Source: Cryptomeria japonica (lineage: Eukaryota > Streptophyta > Pinopsida > Cupressales > Cupressaceae). From it: a DNA stretch of 64,000 nt. The stretch lies in the NCBI RefSeq assembly GCF_030272615.1, contig NC_081405.1, positions 570,645,095 through 570,709,094 of the forward strand, given 5' to 3'. Position numbers and translations under genes: made by a program. The notes under the pieces were generated by a model. The model was not told the DNA's origin, made no database searches, and worked only from the letters and a program-made list of their open reading frames with translations. Below are positions 55,568 through 64,000 of the stretch, piece by piece (position 1 is the first letter of the stretch; each line of letters begins with the position of its first letter).

Positions 55568-55718
55568 GCTTGTCCATTCCATTTATTGTTTGTTTTACCC
55601 CTTTTCAACGAGTCTGCAAGACAAGTGAGACCATGGATAATTTTGAACTATCAAACAAGGCTTAATTTTCATTAATTTTAAACTATTTAACCTCCCTTTC
55701 GAAAGAGATTGCAGACTA

Positions 55719-56286
55719 TCAAGTAAGGCTTCTTTTTCCACAGTTTAAATGAGCAAAAATGAAAAAATTGAAGAAAAAATCATAAACTGTTATAGCTGAA
55801 ATTTCAGCAAAACCAAACTTGTCCAAAGGAGGAACGACATCAACTGGTGTGGTCTGTTCTCTATGAAGTTGATTCGGCTTTGCATGTCCATACCCTGTTC
55901 CAAAGCTCCCATTTTGGTGCAGGTTTGGAGGACACTGATAAAGGTCGCAAAGTCTAGATTTACACCTTGCAATTGCATTTGGCTGAAGGTTTCTAAATCC
56001 TTTACAAACGTATTTTGTACATATCTTGCAATCGTAGTATTCCATGAGATCATATTTCTTTGACGCAACCGATCAAACAGTTAAGATGTCTTGTGTATGC
56101 TTCCACTACCAGAGCATTTTGAACTGTAATATCTGATATAATTCCCCTTCCAATATGCTTCGATGGATGTCCATGTTCCAAAGCTACCATTCTGGCACAG
56201 GCCGTGAGTACGCTGTAAAATAGACGGGTACCCTGTTCCTTTTTATGTGGTCTCAGGTCTCCAAAGAAGTTCTGGGCGGGAAGCAA
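55719..56286 (-). pseudogene. PLS-type pentatricopeptide (PPR) protein fragment
   Basis: From 56286 the minus strand encodes, in shifting frames, a PPR array: SVLTACARMVALEHG (end of an L-type motif), a frameshift after EHG (expected MDIH; ATGGACATCCATCGAAG), GIISDITVQNALV, then from 56068 RQRNMISWNTTIARYVQNTF, VKDLETFSQMQLQGVNLDFA and TFISVLQTCTKMGALEQGMD, ending near 55790. These are the standard S-P-L pattern phrases of plant organelle RNA-binding PPR proteins. Only about two and a half motifs remain, with at least two frameshifts and no DYW or E domain. It is read divergently from the tetraspanin exon at 56494. Confidence 0.8.
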
Positions 56287-56447
56287 ATTTGAATTCGAAA
56301 GTTAACGGACCTGTTTGACCGGGAACGGAGAACATCTGCCAACGGAAACTTAGGAACGAGAAGCAAGACAGGTAGGGAGGGGCCCACAGCAGCCACCTAA
56401 GCGGTCAAAGCTTAGTGTGTGCTGTTTAAGCCAGCCCCACCGGTTCG
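56029..56447 (-). repeat. 420-bp inverted repeat, right arm
   Basis: Reverse complement of 50253-50673. It includes the PPR start and the spacer toward the tetraspanin exon and ends at ACCGGTTCG (56439-56447), 47 bases before the tetraspanin ATG. The tetraspanin coding sequence itself is not in the left copy. Confidence 0.85.
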
Positions 56448-56493
56448 AGACTCGGCAAGATCAGAACCAAGGGAGAAAGCAAACACAGCAACC
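56287..56493. promoter_or_regulatory. spacer between divergent PPR and tetraspanin remnants
   Basis: About 200 GC-richer bases between two divergent 5' ends. It could be a former bidirectional promoter with 5' untranslated regions, or a fusion point of two unrelated gene pieces. Its duplication in the inverted left arm (without tetraspanin) favours the second at least in part. No TATA box stands out. Confidence 0.25.
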
Positions 56494-57003
56494 ATGTTTC
56501 GTGCGACGAACAGCATAGTGGGGCTGCTGAACTTTGTGACATTCCTGCTGTCGATTCCCATTCTGGGTGGTGGAATTTGGCTTGCCACGCGCAACAGTGG
56601 CGATTGCCTTCGCTTTTTGCAGTGGCCCATCATTTCCATCGGCTCTGCCATTATGCTGCTCTCATTGGCAGGCTTTGTGGGCGCCTGCTTTTGAGTCACT
56701 TCTTTGCTCTGGCTTTATCTCTTCTTCATGCTGCTCCTCATTCTCGCTTACTTGGGATGTATCATTTTTGCCTTTGCAGTCACTGGTAAAGGCGAAGGCC
56801 ACCCGGTAATAAACACCGGCTTTAGTGAGTACAAGCTTGAGGATTTCTCTCAGTGGATGCAGGACCGCGTCAGGGATTCCGGTAGCTGGCATAATATCAG
56901 GTCGTGTGTTCGAGATGCTAAGGTGTGTAAGAAGCTCGGTGATAAGACGATGTATATGGGCGCTTTCGGGTTTTATCAGCAGCATTTGAATCCCATTCAG
57001 GTG
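56494..57003 (+). pseudogene. plant tetraspanin, first exon with one premature stop
   Basis: The frame from ATG 56494 starts MFRATNSIVGLLNFVTFLLS, the conserved N-terminus and first membrane segment of plant tetraspanins, followed by GGGIWLATR, WPIISIGSAIMLLSLAGFVG (second segment), and after the stop TSLLWLYLFFMLLLILAYLG (third segment), then a large extracellular loop start with DFSQWMQDRV, SCVRDAKVC and FYQQHLNPIQ. A TGA at 56692-56694 stands where the family has Arg (CGA), a one-base CpG-type change. The exon ends at CAG/GTGATT (57000/57001), the usual tetraspanin splice position before the CCKP motif. Exon 2 with the Cys-Cys motif and fourth segment is absent downstream. Tetraspanins organise membrane protein complexes; this fragment cannot. 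Confidence 0.88.
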
Positions 57004-57049
57004 ATTCTGGCTTAGATATCTTCTTCTTGGTCTTTTTCTAGATAATGAC

Positions 57050-57168
57050 AGACAATTCGCATCCCATAAGATGCCAGTTACTTAGGTTTCTTTTTCAGTT
57101 TTCTTTAGTGTATACACGGATGCCTTCACTCCCACCTGCTGCAGCTGTAGGAATGCCTCTCGACGTAA
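57050..57168 (+). repeat. 120-bp direct repeat, right copy
   Basis: Same orientation as 49835-49954 (AGACAATTCGCATCCCATAA ... ACGTAA), starting 47 bases after the tetraspanin splice donor. See the left copy. Confidence 0.85.
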
Positions 57169-57189
57169 TAAATTAAAAATAAAATTTAA

Positions 57190-57477
57190 ACTTAATACTA
57201 AAAATTAAGATCCCAAAACTCGGATGAATCTAACCCTCCCGGGGGGCCCTACCATTATATAGGCTAGTCGATAGATTCAATTAGGGAGCTATAGTTCCCC
57301 CTACGGAGGCACCCCTCAGATTAAATTGTGGGGGGTGGCCCTCTATTCTATTGTTGACGGGCTCCTATTAATTCTATGAGCTGATTAATTAAGCAACCCC
57401 TAAAATTCTATGGTAGTTGGGTAGATGTCAACTATACCCCTCACCTAGGGGTGTTCTCGGACAGTTCAAGCTTCGGT
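57190..57477. other. GC-richer island of unknown origin
   Basis: About 290 bases with CCCTCCCGGGGGGCCCTACC, GTGGGGGGTGGCCCTC and CCCCTCACCTAGGGGTG, in sharp contrast to both flanks. No open frame or RNA gene recognised. Organellar insertion is one possibility; nothing in the sequence proves it. Confidence 0.4.
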
Positions 57478-57880
57478 GTTGGGTTAGTATTATTGCAATC
57501 AATTTAGTTTAATTAAGAAATATAAAATGTAAGTAACTTAATATGTCATTTTTACTAATACAAAGAAAAATGAAAAAAATTAAATGATATGATAAATTTT
57601 ATTAAGACGAAAGCATGAAGTTAATATAGTCATATTAAATTGACTTACATAATTATAAATATAATAATATGAAAATTTAAAATAATAATTAATAAATTGA
57701 TATTTATATGTTTTATATAAATAATTTTACATATTAAAAAAATGATAAATAAATTAAGTGAATATCAAATATATATTATATATATAGTAGATCCATGTTT
57801 ATATATATAAGCATCCAAGCCTTCTACAATTATACAAACAAGAGGGAATCTCACATATATCAAATATAAAGTGTAATTAT
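57478..57880. repeat. dispersed AT-rich repeat S, copy 3
   Basis: Fullest copy of S: GTTAGTATTATTGCAATCAA, ATATGTCATTTTTACTAATA, GTAGATCCATG and AAGCATCCAAGCCTTCTACA, in the same order as 41875-42250. Confidence 0.7.
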
Positions 57881-57885
57881 ACAAA

Positions 57886-58310
57886 CGAAAAGCTCCTAAA
57901 TTTAAAATTAATTATTATTAGTCCCTACCTTTATACACATTGGCTTTTACAATTTTCACCCACCCCAAATGCAATTTTGAATTTGTGAAATTTAGTCGAA
58001 AAAATAGGTCGATAATATATAAGACGAGAAAAATAATCCCATAAAAATCAATGCAACTGTTTGTTTTGTTTAATTGTCCTTCATGAGGGATTGTTGTTAT
58101 GGGTTTCTAGAATTTTAGTTTCAATTTCAATTTATGAAAGTTTATCATACATGTTAATTTGTATTTTGTGTTCATCTTAAATTTTTGTGGCATTGCTTTA
58201 ACTATTGTTTTTGCTTTCCTATCTTTTTTGTAACGTCAAAGACAACCCAAGAAAAGCATAGAAGAGGATGTGTAAACTTTACTCTAAGCATTCATATACA
58301 AAAAGTTGTT
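57886..58310 (+). repeat. left flank of unit 4, shared with 25598-26345
   Basis: ACGAAAAGCTCCTAAATTTA, GACGAGAAAAATAATCCCAT (58023) and GACAACCCAAGAAAAGCATA recur in order, the same as next to RING copy 2. No RING gene precedes it here; repeat S and the GC island do. Confidence 0.75.
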
Positions 58311-58525
58311 ATTTAAAGAAAGCTTTAATGTTGTAATTAATATTATCTATACATTTAACGATATAAGTATGTATTTAACCATATAAGTAATTTTGCTAAA
58401 TTTTCTTGGTAAAAGATAGAAGAAATAGTTATTAAGAGTAAATGGAGAATGTATTGTTATTTAAAGAAATTTTTTCTGTTGTAACTAATATTTATCTATG
58501 CATTTAACCATATAGATAAATTTAA

Positions 58526-60434
58526 CAAAAATGGTGCATGCGCAAGGGGCAGGGGTGACTAGGGCTGCAGGAGATGCTGTAGGGGAGGAGGACGAAGGCG
58601 ACCCGGATGGTGGGTAGGATGTTCTGGGTTCCTTCATGATCTTGCTGCCGTCCCTTTTCCTGTTTCCTTGCTTTGCGCCTTGGCGAAGTGGTTGGTAGTT
58701 TCAGACTGAAGAGGGTGTTGCGAGGGTTTGGGGGCAATGGTGTTTGCCTGCCATGCTTTGCCTTTCGTCGGACAGAAATCATTTGGTCATTTGGTAAATA
58801 GTGGTGATGATGGCTCCTCATGATGTTTGTGGGGTTCCCTGCAATGATGTGTCTCGGGATAATCTTGAGGCTGGGGAAGCCCCTTTCTGTGCTTGTTCTC
58901 TCCTCCTTGTTCAGGTTTTGGCTTCTAATGTTTAGGGCCTTAGATTTTTTTTGCCTGCTGCTGCTCATTTTTCTGCCAAGGAGGAGATGTTCTTTCTGGA
59001 ACTTTGGCTCAAGGCCCTGAGAGAAAGAGTGTTTTCTGCTCCCTCAATCTTTGTTGAAGACTTGTTGAGGGGTTGTGCTCTTCAACCCAGTCATGCTTTT
59101 GTTTGCAGATTCTGTTGGTACGCCCTCTCTATGTTGCCTGGGTTTTCTCTAGCTTGCTTTATTGAGGTGGTCCTTCCTTATTCAGAGGTGAAGAAGGACG
59201 GTGTTGGAGAAAACTTCTCTCCTATTGAGGTGAAGTTGAGTGCTGGCACAGAAGTTGGGTGTTGCTCGTAGTTGTTGTCCTTTTTCTAGACTGCTAGGGT
59301 TCTAGAGGAGATCTTTCTCCTGGGTCTTTAGGTTATGGGGGCCCACCAAAACCCTTTCTTCCAGCTAAGCGAAATGGGTTTTTTCTTAAGTTGTTGGATT
59401 TTGTTCTGTAGTTGGAAGTTGTTCTTCTTGTTGGCTTCACCATGGTGGTTATGAGTGCCATTGCTAAACCCATCTTTTCAGGTTGTGGGAGCCTATTTTT
59501 TCTTGAGGTAGGGAATTTTTAGGTTGATGGATCCACGCTTTCAAGCTCTCTTATGTATTCTGCTATAGAGGTGGAGTTTTCAGAGTTGTTTGTTTACTTG
59601 GATGCTGTTATTTTAGGGCCTCTATTTTAGTCCAAGGTGGTTGAGGGAGCCACTTCAAAACCCTTTTTTTGTGGTTATGGAAGCCATCTCAAAACCCTAG
59701 TCCAAGGTTAGGGAAGCCTTTCAAAATCCCCTTGTTTCTTTTTCAGCATGTTTTGTCTTTAATGTTTAATCTTGTTTGGTTGGAAGCTAATAGTTTTCAA
59801 GGGATCAATTTAGACAATGGTTATTTTGGGTTATGGGTTAGGCTGGTTTTTTGGTGTCTAGAGTCTTTCTCTCAGGTTAAGGGAGTTGGAAACAACCCTA
59901 TTGTTTGGTTGAGGGTTCCTGTTAACTCTCGTCACTATTTCTTAAGGTTAAGGTTGTAGCCTTTTCGGTGTGGCCAACATTTTTTGACTTGATCATATCT
60001 TAAGTGTCTGGCTGGCTCTTTCTACCTATGGCAGTGCTTGTGTTCGGCTGGGTTTTGTCAGCTTAGCAGTGTTAGGGCTACTGGTTTTCATGGTTTGATT
60101 TTTGTGGCAATGTTGTTTGGTTGAGGGTGCCTGTTAACTCTCATCACTATTTCTTAAGGTTAAGGCTGTAGCCTTTTCGTTCTAGCCAATATTTTTTGTC
60201 TTAATCATATCTTAAGTGTCTAGCTGGCTCTTTCTGCCTATGGCATTGCTGGTGTTCGGTTGGCTTTTGTCAGCTTAGCAGTGTTAGGGCTATTGGTTTT
60301 CATGGTTTGATTTCTATGGCAGCGTTGTTTTGTAGGTTCCAGATCCTAGTAAAATCTGAGGGTTTCGGGTCCCTTCAAAACCTGCTGTAAGTGGTTTTGT
60401 GTCCCCTCAAAACCTATTTTCCCATAATAAAAAA
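58526..60434 (+). mobile_element. retroposed insert (unit 4), diverged
   Basis: Same insert as in units 1-3, between direct repeats at 58508-58525 and 60435-60452. It includes a 25-base extra segment (58718-58740, GCGAGGGTTTGGGGGCAATG) absent from the others. The unknown frame survives in part (58951-59271: HFSAKEEMFFLELWLKALRE, LPYSEVKKDGVGENFSPIEV) before an indel breaks it. Confidence 0.7.
59906..60329 (+). repeat. 212-bp direct tandem duplication in insert, unit 4
   Basis: TTGTTTGGTTGAGGGT(T/G)CCT begins at about 59903 and again at 60115. The two copies differ by roughly a dozen bases, so the duplication is not very recent. Units 1-3 have a single version. Confidence 0.85.
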
Positions 60435-62604
60435 CCATATAGATAACTTTGATATTTTTTCTTTGTAAAAGATAGAATAAATAGTTATTAAGAATAATTA
60501 AGATATGTATTGTTATTATTTAAAGAAATGGTTTGCACTATGTCTGTTACTTGCATTGTTTGCACCATGTTATAAAATCTCAACAAAACATGACTTTCTA
60601 TTTGGATGTGAGCATTATGGAGCTCCAATTGACAAAATTTGGATGATGAAGAAGAAGCTTAATAGCTTCATTTTTAAAAAATATTATTGAACAACTAAAT
60701 ATAATTTTAGTAGTTTTTTTTCCAAGCATATTAAATTGTCTAACAACTGTGCCATAACTTATTGAACCTACAACAATTACTAGGTTCTATGGAAAATTAA
60801 ATATTTTCAGTTTAGTGAGTCCTATTATTATTTTAAATGCATCTTGTTAAACTTAGAATGAGTTAATTAAGATGTAGTTTCTCATGTTTTTCATTTCAAT
60901 GATCACATTTATTATGATGTGATTATTGAAGTTATTTTTACATTCATTTAAACATTTTAATTCACTTCTAGGTACTAATTTGTCCTAGTTATAATAATTT
61001 TTTTCATTAATCATTCATTCATCACAATTAATATATATTGTATTTTAATCTTAGCTTAAGAGAATTTGAATTAGACTTTGATTATCACTATCAAGCAAGT
61101 ATAGTATGTACAGATAAGTCATCATTGAATTTTGATTCAAATTCAATTCAATATTAAACTATCAAACATACTTGCTCACAATAAATATTTTTACAAATCA
61201 AGATTTTGTAACCAAGAATCTACAAACTTTACTATTAGGCATAAACAATGCATGTCAAGAACTTTGTAGCAATGCAACCTTGTTTAAATTAAAATTCTAT
61301 CAAAAAATACTTGCTTTCATAGTAAGTTCATGGTGTAGGTATGTAGATGGTGTGACTCCAAATCTTTTTATTAAAATATAAAATAAAATAATACAAAATT
61401 CTTTCATTTTTATAAATTATTAATTTTAGAAATAAAGTTTTCAATCTTAAAAATTTCTTTTAGAATTAATTAGTTTCATATTTTATTTTTATATATGAAA
61501 ATACACATATACATATATATGAATAAGCCATATATAAACTATACACAAATAATTTTAAAACTTTAAAATACAAATGAGTTAAAATTTTACTTTTTAAAAT
61601 TAAAAATAACAATGTATAAAGTTAACAAATGTTGGACATGTTTTGTCACTATTTCCTTTCACATTTTTTTAGATTGAAGTCTTTCTTGAATATATGTTAT
61701 ATATATCTTTTATTACACAAAAATAATTATAAATTGTATATACATGTAAAAAAGTTAAGAAAACTTTTACATAGATTTTCAACAAGAAATACATACTACA
61801 CTTATTTACACATTTGAGTAATATGAAAATTTATAATTATTGGGTTTTTAGGAAAAACATAGAAGATAGAAAATTTGCAGCTGCCAATATGTTTACATGT
61901 TTACCTTGCATTCAATATCTTTTTCATTACCCAAAAATATTTTTTTTAATGTATGAAAGACAAAATAGTCTTTGAAGGTGGTTTTATGACACTCCAAGAT
62001 TTCTTTTATTTTGTTATTTGCCTCACATCCTCTTCACATCTACCAATTTTCTTACTCATCCACTCACTTTCTACTCACAATTTCTAGCATGAAGACAAAA
62101 ATAAAACCACGTGAGTTGTAACGGTGGTCTATACCCTAAAATAGATTATCTTTTTCTTCTTTTTGTACACAGTCTCTAAGCTCCCTTCACACAGGCGCTT
62201 CCCTTTTCCCAAACTCCTATCAAAATCGAATTTCACTATATAATTTTTTTATGAGCACTATATATTCATTTCAACTAAATTATTAGACTAAATAAAATTT
62301 TTAATTAAATATATTTTTACAAAAAGTGATAATATATATCAAATATAAGATTATATGGAGTCTCTAAAATATTTTGTTACAGTTGAAAATGGACATTTAA
62401 TTACATAACATATTGTCATTACGTGGATATACAAAATATATACTTTTATATACATAGTTTTGTAAATAATAATAATAATTTTAATTGTCACTGTATTCAT
62501 CTAATATGTGGAAAGATATTAGAAGTTACTACAATGAATTTATCAATTTGATTGACATAAATTCTTTTTCTTCTTTTAATTCTTAGGTCCATTTTTAGCA
62601 TAAT

Positions 62605-63620
62605 GACCATAGCTTTTTATTATGGGTAAACAAGTTTAGAAGGAACCCAAAACCCTTTAAATAAAGCTACCTATAAGATAATCAATACTAGCAACAATAT
62701 ACCCACAACAAAAAAATGACAAACATGCAACAAAAACTAGACAAACAATGTAGACAAAGACACTACTTTAACATATTTAAGATACTAGCAACTTCAAGTT
62801 CTTGCTGTATATGTTCTGATGAAGTTCATACAAGTTTTATATGTTCTTTTTCGCACGCACACACGCACACATTCATGCACACACGTGTGCGTGCGCGCAT
62901 GTACATGCATACATGCATGCATGTGTGTGTGTGTATTTATATAAGACCAAGCAACATAAAACACATTGAATGTGAAACCTTTATTTATTTTGCACCTTCC
63001 CTTTGGATTTTCTTTATTGCCATAGCCCTAGCCACCACTGGACATTTTGTGCCACAAGTAGCATGAGCTAGACTGTTGGCCACCTCTTCAATGCATAACA
63101 TTTTCTATATTTCTTAAAAGGAAGTCAAAGAAAATATTCGTTATTGTTTCAAGTTTCCTAAAAATCTTACAAACTTCAATATTAAGTGGACATAAAACTT
63201 AAAATGTATTTTTCAACTATTTATCTTCAAAATCCAAATTCCAACATTTATTATTAAAATTAGTTATGAATCTAATACTAGAGAATATTTGATAAATAGT
63301 TTTGTTTTACAAACAATGACATTATTTCATTTAAGACCGTTATAACTATCCAAATCTTGTATACATACAATGGATAGATAAAAGACTTTTGTGGCGTCCT
63401 GAGGATAGTAGATTTTTTCCTCCAATTCGATAGGGGTGTATCATATTCACAATGCAATGAGGCCTACACTTTTAGATGTTCATTTTTTAATGCATCTAAG
63501 TAAAACTTTATAACTCACTAAACACTTATATGTCTAGGCCAAGCATTTGTGTGGGTGGGCGAAGAGGTAAATGGATATCAACAAAGTCATTAGCAATTTT
63601 GTTTAGCTTGCCATCATGTT
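62605..63620 (-). mobile_element. eroded LINE 3' end inside repeat R, copy 2
   Basis: Counterpart of 22705-23700, with the same CCCATAATAAAAAGC tail (62610-62630) and the same decayed zf-RVT-like segment (about 63090-63190). Confidence 0.5.
62851..62937. repeat. alternating purine-pyrimidine tract (CA/GT/GC), copy 2
   Basis: CACGCACACACGCACACATT, CATGCACACACGTGTGCGTG, CGCGCATG, a CATG run and a TG run. Longer in its CA part and shorter in its CATG part than 22951-23030. Confidence 0.8.
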
Positions 63621-64000
63621 CTATTTGTTTCTATGTCATGTTCCTACATGACATGATCATACATGAGACTCCTTGTCTTGTTAGTATTGTAAAACATATT
63701 TTAATGTAAAATATACATTGATATATAAAATGTGTTAAAAATATATAATTTTTATGCCACTTACCTATCAATCACACATATCTATGAACCATCACATTCT
63801 CTCATTTATATGTCTATGAAATTTTCCTTCCAAATTTATAAATATGAAATTTAAAGTTTACATAATTTTCACATATAACCTTCTTAACAAAGATGAACTA
63901 TACAGATTTTACATAACCTATGGTTATGCTCTTTTGTTTAAATGTATTTAATTCATTTATTTTTCACATACATGATTTTACTAGCTATATTTTCATATCA

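Larger units (their letters stand above)
58311..61030 (+). repeat. unit 4, separate copy of the 2.65-kb unit
   Basis: From the internal landmark TTGTTATTTAAAGAAAGCTT to the unit-R junction this follows units 1-3 but with more differences. It is longer because of a 212-bp internal duplication (59906-60329) and small insertions. As at unit 3, R follows. Confidence 0.85.
61031..64000. repeat. dispersed repeat R, copy 2 (runs off the window)
   Basis: Nearly the same as 21131-24100 over its full length, offset by about 39.9 kb, with few indels (for example in the CA/GT tract and near 63750). Together with unit 4 it forms a duplication of at least 5.9 kb. The 69-, 62- and 116-codon frames in it have equivalents in copy 1 only where chance allows and are not genes. 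Confidence 0.85.

Noticed and set aside
49835-57168. LTR retrotransposon with the 120-bp repeats as LTRs
   Set aside because: No TG...CA termini, primer-binding site, polypurine tract or gag-pol domains could be identified; kept only as a composite of unknown type.

Overview
The window is nuclear DNA of a land plant, probably one with a large, repeat-rich genome; a gymnosperm is plausible but cannot be proven from the sequence. The signs are L1-type plant LINEs (ORF1 with a DUF4283-like region and zinc knuckle; ORF2 with APE endonuclease, reverse transcriptase and zf-RVT or RNase H), a PLS-type pentatricopeptide (PPR) fragment, a plant tetraspanin first exon, intronless RING-H2 genes, and long AT-rich spacers. 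There is no bacterial, organellar-genome or viral gene order. Almost everything is mobile or duplicated sequence. Only two genes look intact: two copies of a 192-codon RING-H2 gene.

Layout. 1-741: internal piece of a LINE (family B). 741-6560: nearly complete but dead LINE (family A), minus strand. 6750-7560: a short-period CGCTCCAAAAAT repeat, then an array of GGGGGCCC motifs with a 26-bp perfect hairpin. 7560-10500: AT-rich spacer. 10519-11253: broken RING-H2 copy 1. 11483-13215: LINE C fragment. 13221-21130: three head-to-tail 2.65-kb units, each holding a 1.68-kb retroposed insert with target-site duplications. 21131-24100: dispersed repeat R, containing the eroded 3' part of a LINE. 24797-25375: intact RING-H2 copy 2. 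26577-30890: LINE B, including an uninterrupted 543-codon RT frame whose catalytic box is mutated. 32258-34634: LINE E1. 35271-35849: intact RING-H2 copy 3. 36624-38922: another copy of R. 38934-41718: LINE E2. 42387-42558: palindrome with 75-bp arms. 42790-48520: degenerate TTAGGG-like array. 49835-57168: composite block framed by 120-bp direct repeats, with 420-bp inverted repeats, a PPR pseudogene and a tetraspanin exon read divergently, and an unrecognised decayed coding-like stretch. 57886-64000: a second copy of the unit plus R block of 18.5-24.1 kb, running off the window.

How the parts fit. The RING-H2 gene, the 2.65-kb unit and repeat R recur in the order RING - unit - R - RING - unit remnant - ... 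- RING - R - ... - unit - R. This suggests a tandemly amplified locus later interrupted by LINE insertions and by the telomere-like block. The most unusual observations are: two independent LINE copies (E1, E2) in which RNase H is followed by the same extra reading frame; the retroposed insert with its own conserved frame and a LINE-like 3' tail; the palindrome beside the telomere-like array; and the direct/inverted-repeat composite at 49.8-57.2 kb. All similarities were judged by eye.
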